A stretch of DNA of 28,165 bases from a virus, in IMG/VR virus record IMGVR_UViG_3300030090_000331, positions 1-28,165 of that record. The stretch is one strand, 5' to 3'. How positions within the stretch are numbered: the stretch's first letter is position 1; every line of letters begins with the position of its first letter. A program made the translations under genes and the position numbers. Shown here one piece after another: positions 23,731-28,165 of this stretch. The notes beneath the pieces are model-generated. The model was not told the DNA's origin. It searched no databases and worked only from the letters and a program-made list of their open reading frames with translations.

Positions 23731-23774
23731 ATATATTCTCCTTATAATTTAAAAAAAGTGTTATAGTTATACCA

Positions 23775-25808
23775 TCATACATCTTTAGTGTCAAGCCAGT
23801 TGTCACCTATTTTTGCATCTAATTTCAAAGGCACATTAAAGTCTATATTCCAACGTGTATCAATGATAGATTTCATGTTACTATTTATACTCTCTACTAC
23901 TTGTAATACCATGTCCACCTCGTCAGGGTGAACGTCAATCACTATTGAATCATGCACAGTATTTACAATACAACTCTGTAAGGGCATCAGCATATTATCA
24001 ATTGTAATAAGAATTAGTGGCACAATGTCTGCAGTAGCAAACGCTTGCACAGGATAATTCTTTATCTGTGTAAAGTATGTAACTGTGCCATTACCTTTAC
24101 GTACTACATCAGGGAAAGAGAAGGAACGTCCTGAAGGAATACCTACACGTCCTGTGTTGATAGCTTCATCACCTAACCTCTTGTGCCATGCAGACACACC
24201 CTTATACTTGTCACCAAACTGCTCGTAGTACATAGCTTCTGCTTCAGATCTGCCAAACCCTGTAGCTCCATACAGAGGAGCAAAGGTATGTGCTTTAGCT
24301 TCTTGCCTAGACGTAGGCTGTCCTGCATCTGTGATAACCTTTGCAGTATAACTATGCACATCAAAGCCTTCGCTTATCTCCTGCATTGCAACTTTGTCCT
24401 GTGACAAATATGCTGCAGTTCTAAACTCTAGCTGTGCAAAGTCAGCTTCAAGTATCTTGCCACCTTCCCAACGTGACACAAAGATCTTCTTCACAGGGAA
24501 CGTACCACCTCTAGGCATGTTCTGCATGTTAGGATCTGCACCACTAAACCGTCCTGTAGATGTACGATGCTGTAGTAATCTAACATGTAACTTGCCATCA
24601 GGCTTAGTGTATGTAGATATACCCTCTACAAAACTAGATAGATATGTGTCTAGGGCAGATAGCCTACGCACATTCTTGAGGAACAACTCTGCCTTTGTAT
24701 TACCTGTACGCTTGGCATAGTGTTCAAGTATCTCAAGGTTTAGTTTGTTTGTGCTAAAGCCATTGGCACTCACCCACTTAGCAGAGGGTGCAGTAAATCT
24801 AAGACCTGCTATTTGTTGTCGTGGTGTGTATACCCAACCTGATTCCTCACAGTTGACACACTTGTTTGGTTTCTTAAAGGGTGAGCCATCCTTCTTGATC
24901 TTTGTGATCTTACCACGTCCTCTACATACAGGGCAGGTACTAGCTGTAACCTTGTAGACAATATCTGTATGATCATTGACAGCATCTGTAAATGCATCCT
25001 TTCTCATGTAAGGCTCAAAGTAATTAGCCCACATAGATTTGTCCTTTGGTTTACGGCTGTAGATTACCCATGACAATTGCTCTGGACTATTGAGATTGAT
25101 AGGTCTGTCACCCATAAGATCACGAACCTGTTGGCTGAGATCATTCCAGATACCCACCTTCTCTTTCTCAAACTCCTTACGCACTTCATCGAGCTTCTTC
25201 AGATCTACACTAAACCCACGCTGATATATCTTACACAGACAAACAGCAACCATGTTGGTGTGTGTAACTGTGTCCATAAGATCTGCGTCACCATTCATAA
25301 GTCTGTGATGTATCTTGTCAGCCAAGTCATATGTGGCACGTAAGTCATATAGTAAATACTCTGATAATTCATCATGTGGTATCTCTGATACAGGTACACC
25401 ACTCTTGAAATAATCTTTCATAGTGTCCTGCTTCTTGTTGGATAACATGTATCGTTCTGCACACTGCTCCAATGACAGAGGTTGTTTCTGTCCACGTTGC
25501 AAGACATACTCACCAAGCATAGTGTCAAATACAATACCATCATACTTGAATCCAGACTCCCATAGCCATATCAGGTCATGTGATACGTTGTGACATACAA
25601 GCACAGTAGCTTTATCTAACTGTTCCTGTACAACAGCATGACCATTCTGTGTGGGTAACTCGTGAGCATGATCAAATGTCACTACCCTCTCCCAGTTGTC
25701 TGTCTTCATGCCAACCATAACAAGACTGTTGCCACTCTCAAAAGGATCTAAGTGTAGCTTGTCATTACGTTTTGTTACAGTGTTCTCTACGTCCAGTATT
25801 AATCTCAT
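23775..25808 (-). CDS. polA: Family A DNA polymerase with DnaJ-type zinc insert
   Basis: This encodes 677 residues and starts in an ATGA overlap. The 3'-5' exonuclease has D6/E8 ('LDVEN'), N74/D78 ('CHNVSHDL') and Y151-x3-D155. The polymerase motifs are A with D456 ('EADFAQLEFR'), B with K505, F509, Y513-G514 ('EAKAHTFAPLYG') and C with H619-D620 ('VHDS'). Between exonuclease and palm are C292-x2-C295-R-G-R-G299 and C317-x2-C320-x3-G324-W325, a partial DnaJ central (zinc finger) domain, as described for HMO-2011. It lacks the 5' nuclease domain of bacterial Pol I. The 762-equivalent residue is Phe (F509). It is the main replicative polymerase. Confidence 0.92.
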   Translation of the reverse strand: MRLILDVENTVTKRNDKLHLDPFESGNSLVMVGMKTDNWERVVTFDHAHELPTQNGHAVVQEQLDKATVLVCHNVSHDLIWLWESGFKYDGIVFDTMLGEYVLQRGQKQPLSLEQCAERYMLSNKKQDTMKDYFKSGVPVSEIPHDELSEYLLYDLRATYDLADKIHHRLMNGDADLMDTVTHTNMVAVCLCKIYQRGFSVDLKKLDEVRKEFEKEKVGIWNDLSQQVRDLMGDRPINLNSPEQLSWVIYSRKPKDKSMWANYFEPYMRKDAFTDAVNDHTDIVYKVTASTCPVCRGRGKITKIKKDGSPFKKPNKCVNCEESGWVYTPRQQIAGLRFTAPSAKWVSANGFSTNKLNLEILEHYAKRTGNTKAELFLKNVRRLSALDTYLSSFVEGISTYTKPDGKLHVRLLQHRTSTGRFSGADPNMQNMPRGGTFPVKKIFVSRWEGGKILEADFAQLEFRTAAYLSQDKVAMQEISEGFDVHSYTAKVITDAGQPTSRQEAKAHTFAPLYGATGFGRSEAEAMYYEQFGDKYKGVSAWHKRLGDEAINTGRVGIPSGRSFSFPDVVRKGNGTVTYFTQIKNYPVQAFATADIVPLILITIDNMLMPLQSCIVNTVHDSIVIDVHPDEVDMVLQVVESINSNMKSIIDTRWNIDFNVPLKLDAKIGDNWLDTKDV

Positions 25809-26293
25809 TTGTCTTCCTTTAGTTGAACCAGTTCAGCTTCCTGATAGGGTATGTGAAAGAAGTATTCATATCTTCTTGCGTTAGATAAGTATATCTCTTG
25901 CACAGTTTCAGGTGTAAACTGATAATCTTTTATTCTCCATGCATACTCCATGTCACCTCTTATAACATAAAAATTAAAGAATGCATCTTTTTCATTCATC
26001 TCTTTAAACTTATTTAATAATTTAAATTTACGATAGGGAATCCTAATCTCTTTCCAAGATGGTAGCCAATCCCCAAACCATTGTCTCTTCATCTCAACCT
26101 CTGAGTAGTATGTATTACCATTCTTCTCACTCTTGATATCAAAAGAATAATCTTCTTCAGTAGATAAGATAGTGTGTCCGTTGTTAACTAAGTAACCTGA
26201 CACTGCATCTTTAGCTACACCATCATTCTTGGCATACGAATAGGGTCTAAACTTCCTAGTGTATGCACCTTTAATAGGCTTAAATGTATTCAT
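25805..26293 (-). CDS. Putative PD-(D/E)XK nuclease
   Basis: This encodes 162 residues, with an ATGA overlap at each end (helicase upstream, polymerase downstream). The core contains 'SFDI' with D52 then 'SEVEMKRQW' with E65, E67 and K69, a spacing consistent with the PD-(D/E)XK active site, preceded by a helix (AKDAVSGYLVNNGHTI). The aromatic C-terminal half (RRYEYFFHIPYQEAEL) is not recognised. Location between helicase and polymerase suggests a job at the replication fork or in host DNA breakdown. The nuclease assignment is from motif geometry only. Confidence 0.5.
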   Translation of the reverse strand: MNTFKPIKGAYTRKFRPYSYAKNDGVAKDAVSGYLVNNGHTILSTEEDYSFDIKSEKNGNTYYSEVEMKRQWFGDWLPSWKEIRIPYRKFKLLNKFKEMNEKDAFFNFYVIRGDMEYAWRIKDYQFTPETVQEIYLSNARRYEYFFHIPYQEAELVQLKEDK

Positions 26294-27513
26294 GCTGTGT
26301 ACCTCGCTGTCTTGTAGTCTAGTTCACAGACAATCTTGCCATGCCAACCAGATAGTTTGTTCTTTACAACGTTGATATGTCTCTGAGGACTTTGCTCCTC
26401 TTCACCTTCAACGTCAGGGTTCTTGGCAAGTAGTAGCATAAGGTCAGCTTCTGCTGCCTTACCAGTTCTACTACCTTCCATCATGGCTTGGTTAAGTACA
26501 ACCTTGCCCTCTGCTTCTGCAGATAGCTGTGACATATAGAATATAGCACAACCATACTGCTTGGCAATCATTCTTGCATGGACTGCATTTGCTTTGAGTG
26601 CTTCATCTTGCCTAGCAAACCCTGCCGTCTTGGCAAACTTATCGCCCATGTCTAAAACAACAACATCAGGTTTAAAAGATTTAGCAATGCTCTCAACCCA
26701 TGCCATGTCACGTCCTGTAGAGTCATACAATTTTATATTCTCCTTAACTGCACCATATTTCTCATGGGCAAGTTTGGGATTATCTTTGATCTCGTATTGA
26801 TTCATGTTAGAACTGGCAGTCAGGTATCGCATACCTACTCTATGCACTGACTCTTCGTTACATAGAACAACACACTTAGCACCTTGTCTGGCAAAGCCAT
26901 TGTCACCTGCAATCATAGATGCATGAAAAGATGTTTTACCTGTGTTGGGTCTAGCTCCAACTTCAATCAAGTGTCCTTCATTTACACCTTCTATCTTGCG
27001 TGTGAGACTAGGTATGTTGAATGCCCAACGTGCTTCCATGTCATTCCTTGCAAGAAGGTTCTCAATAGAGATATCAGCCCACTCTATATTCATAGTAGGT
27101 ATGAAGTCATCACCGTACTGCTCTAGCATATTACGGAGTGGCTCAAGGCTAGTCTGTGAACCATTCACATAATCAAAGCCAAGATTGGCTATCTCTTCAC
27201 CCACCACCTGTTGAAACAGCTTGGACAATACTTCTTGTGCTATGTCATTACCAAGAGGGGACTCCTTCTTGATACGTGTAAACAGATCACCATAGGCTTG
27301 CTTCTGTGCTGTTGTAAGAGTAGGATTGTTTGACATAAACAATACCTCTACCTCATCAGGTGTTACTGTTCTGTTGTACGTCTTCATAGCATAGTCAACA
27401 GAGTTTTTTATCTTTCGCATATCCTTACTAAATAATTTGTCAGGACAACGAATACCTCTATGATCATCATAGAAGTCTTTAGTCATAAGACTACGTATTA
27501 ATGCTTGTTCCAT
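26290..27513 (-). CDS. SF4 replicative DNA helicase (DnaB/T7 gp4 helicase type)
   Basis: This encodes 407 residues. The N-terminal ~150 residues form a helical domain; the RecA core has Walker A G186-T194 (GARPNTGKT), catalytic E220 ('CNEES'), Walker B 'VVVLDMGD' (D288), motif 'FYMSQLS' (Q329) and 'MEGSRTGKAAEADLMLLL'. The C-terminal 'NVVKNKLSGWHG' supplies the expected basic finger. It forms a hexameric ring that unwinds DNA ahead of the polymerase. The primase is separate, overlapping its start by 23 nt, unlike T7 where one chain has both. Its stop overlaps the nuclease start. The motif order makes the assignment firm. Confidence 0.88.
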   Translation of the reverse strand: MEQALIRSLMTKDFYDDHRGIRCPDKLFSKDMRKIKNSVDYAMKTYNRTVTPDEVEVLFMSNNPTLTTAQKQAYGDLFTRIKKESPLGNDIAQEVLSKLFQQVVGEEIANLGFDYVNGSQTSLEPLRNMLEQYGDDFIPTMNIEWADISIENLLARNDMEARWAFNIPSLTRKIEGVNEGHLIEVGARPNTGKTSFHASMIAGDNGFARQGAKCVVLCNEESVHRVGMRYLTASSNMNQYEIKDNPKLAHEKYGAVKENIKLYDSTGRDMAWVESIAKSFKPDVVVLDMGDKFAKTAGFARQDEALKANAVHARMIAKQYGCAIFYMSQLSAEAEGKVVLNQAMMEGSRTGKAAEADLMLLLAKNPDVEGEEEQSPQRHINVVKNKLSGWHGKIVCELDYKTARYTA

Positions 27514-28165
27514 TTAATTCTTCTCCTATTGCTGTTAGTTTTTCAATGTCGTTAGGATGCTTGTATTTCAAATCATCGGTTAATCTAAGTACCTTTACTG
27601 TATCTACTACACTCCTGAGATCTTTACACATCTGTGTTGCTTTGGGTAGTGCATCAGGATCAAGAGCTACTACTGCTGAAGAGAACTGTGACAAGTACCT
27701 CTTGTGTGTGTCTGACAGGGACGTGCCTAACACAGCAACCCCAACATACACGTCACTGCCTTTAGCTACAACTACGGCACTGACACAGTCCTCAACAACT
27801 ACAGCGATCTTACCATAACCATAAGTGTATGGCAACCCACTATTCCCATATCTTTTCCATTTTGGTAAACTATTTTTTAAACTTCTACCAATAGCATCTA
27901 CTACATAGCCATCATGAATGACAGGAAACACTGCTCTGTTATCTTTTACATCATACTCCATGTCATTTACTGATATGCCATATCTCTCTGCAAATCTATA
28001 TAGATCACCCTGTCCACTGTAAGGCACAACAAACTCAGGCATGGTAAACTCTTCTTTATCTTTCTCTTTCTTGGAGAAGGCATTACGGATATCCTTGATA
28101 GACATATGTACAGGTTTAGATCCTGATATATTACACGATGCCTTGTAGCAGTTCCAAAGCAGTCT
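27491..28165 (-). CDS. TOPRIM DNA primase (C-terminal part, cut by window edge)
   Basis: An ATG at 28105 opens 204 residues, but the frame stays open for 20 more codons to the window edge, where 'LLWNCYKASC' reads like the end of a primase zinc ribbon (C-x4-C). The true start is therefore outside the window. The TOPRIM domain has 'AVVVEDCVSAVVVA' with the catalytic Glu (E105 from that ATG), 'VAVLGTSLSD', and D149-P-D151-A, then 'HPNDIEKL'. It makes RNA primers for the adjacent polymerase and pairs with the separate helicase, whose start it overlaps by 23 nt. Confidence 0.82.
   Translation of the reverse strand, partial: RLLWNCYKASCNISGSKPVHMSIKDIRNAFSKKEKDKEEFTMPEFVVPYSGQGDLYRFAERYGISVNDMEYDVKDNRAVFPVIHDGYVVDAIGRSLKNSLPKWKRYGNSGLPYTYGYGKIAVVVEDCVSAVVVAKGSDVYVGVAVLGTSLSDTHKRYLSQFSSAVVALDPDALPKATQMCKDLRSVVDTVKVLRLTDDLKYKHPNDIEKLTAIGEELNGTSINT

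Noticed and set aside
23731-23774. Possible promoter in the 44 nt gap after the polymerase gene
   Set aside because: It is AT-rich with several TATAA-like strings, but no paired -35 element at proper spacing could be distinguished from background.
1-28165. tRNA genes, CRISPR arrays, insertion sequences, integrase or attachment sites
   Set aside because: No cloverleaf-like segments, no regularly spaced repeats outside coding sequence, and no transposase or integrase motifs were found; coding density leaves almost no room.

Overview
The window looks like part of the genome of a tailed, short-tailed (podovirus-type) phage of a marine bacterium. The DNA is AT-rich, genes are packed end to end with many 1-4 nt stop/start overlaps, and no tRNA, rRNA, insertion sequence, integrase or CRISPR array is visible. 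The replication genes point to the group typified by the SAR116 phage HMO-2011, whose hallmark (recalled, not searched) is a family A DNA polymerase carrying a DnaJ-type zinc-binding insert. That insert is directly visible here (C292, C295, C317, C320). The host cannot be fixed from this window; phages of this type are known from SAR116, SAR11 and Roseobacter-clade bacteria.

Region 1 (1-18240, plus strand) is the virion and lysis half. It starts inside the last codons of a probable major capsid protein. Two small structural proteins follow, the first ending at a good hairpin terminator. Next come a head-tail adaptor and a large tail-nozzle candidate with an internal duplication. A cassette of seven consecutive fibre-type genes (3793-8792) includes a repeat-rich 661-residue fibre protein, a tail-assembly-chaperone homologue and a C1q-like tip protein. 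Three small genes follow (9128-10264), two with hydrophobic segments encoded in overlapping frames; this is the best place for holin/spanin-like functions, though no lysin is seen. The half closes with five genes (10261-18240) for probable internal/ejection proteins, including a 631-residue protein with a regular 11/22-residue helical repeat and a 1376-residue giant.

Region 2 (18245-28165, minus strand) is the DNA metabolism half, transcribed towards region 1; the two converge with a 4 nt gap. In order of transcription: TOPRIM primase (cut by the window edge), SF4 replicative helicase, putative PD-(D/E)XK nuclease, family A DNA polymerase, a probable ssDNA-binding or recombination accessory protein, a Cas4/AddB-like iron-sulphur exonuclease, a small coiled-coil protein, a T7 endonuclease I-type junction resolvase, an unknown gene, a DUF3310 gene, a 53-residue small gene, a B12-dependent class II ribonucleotide reductase, an Rmf/CrpP-like protein and a small charged protein.

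Together the minus-strand genes form a nearly self-contained replisome: primase and helicase open and prime, PolA copies, the nucleases recycle host DNA and resolve branches, and the reductase turns ribonucleotides into precursors. The plus-strand genes build the capsid exterior, tail, interchangeable fibres and DNA-ejection apparatus. No stretch above 300 nt lacks a gene; the longest intergenic gaps are about 66 nt (598-663), 44 nt (23731-23774) and 39 nt (8793-8831).
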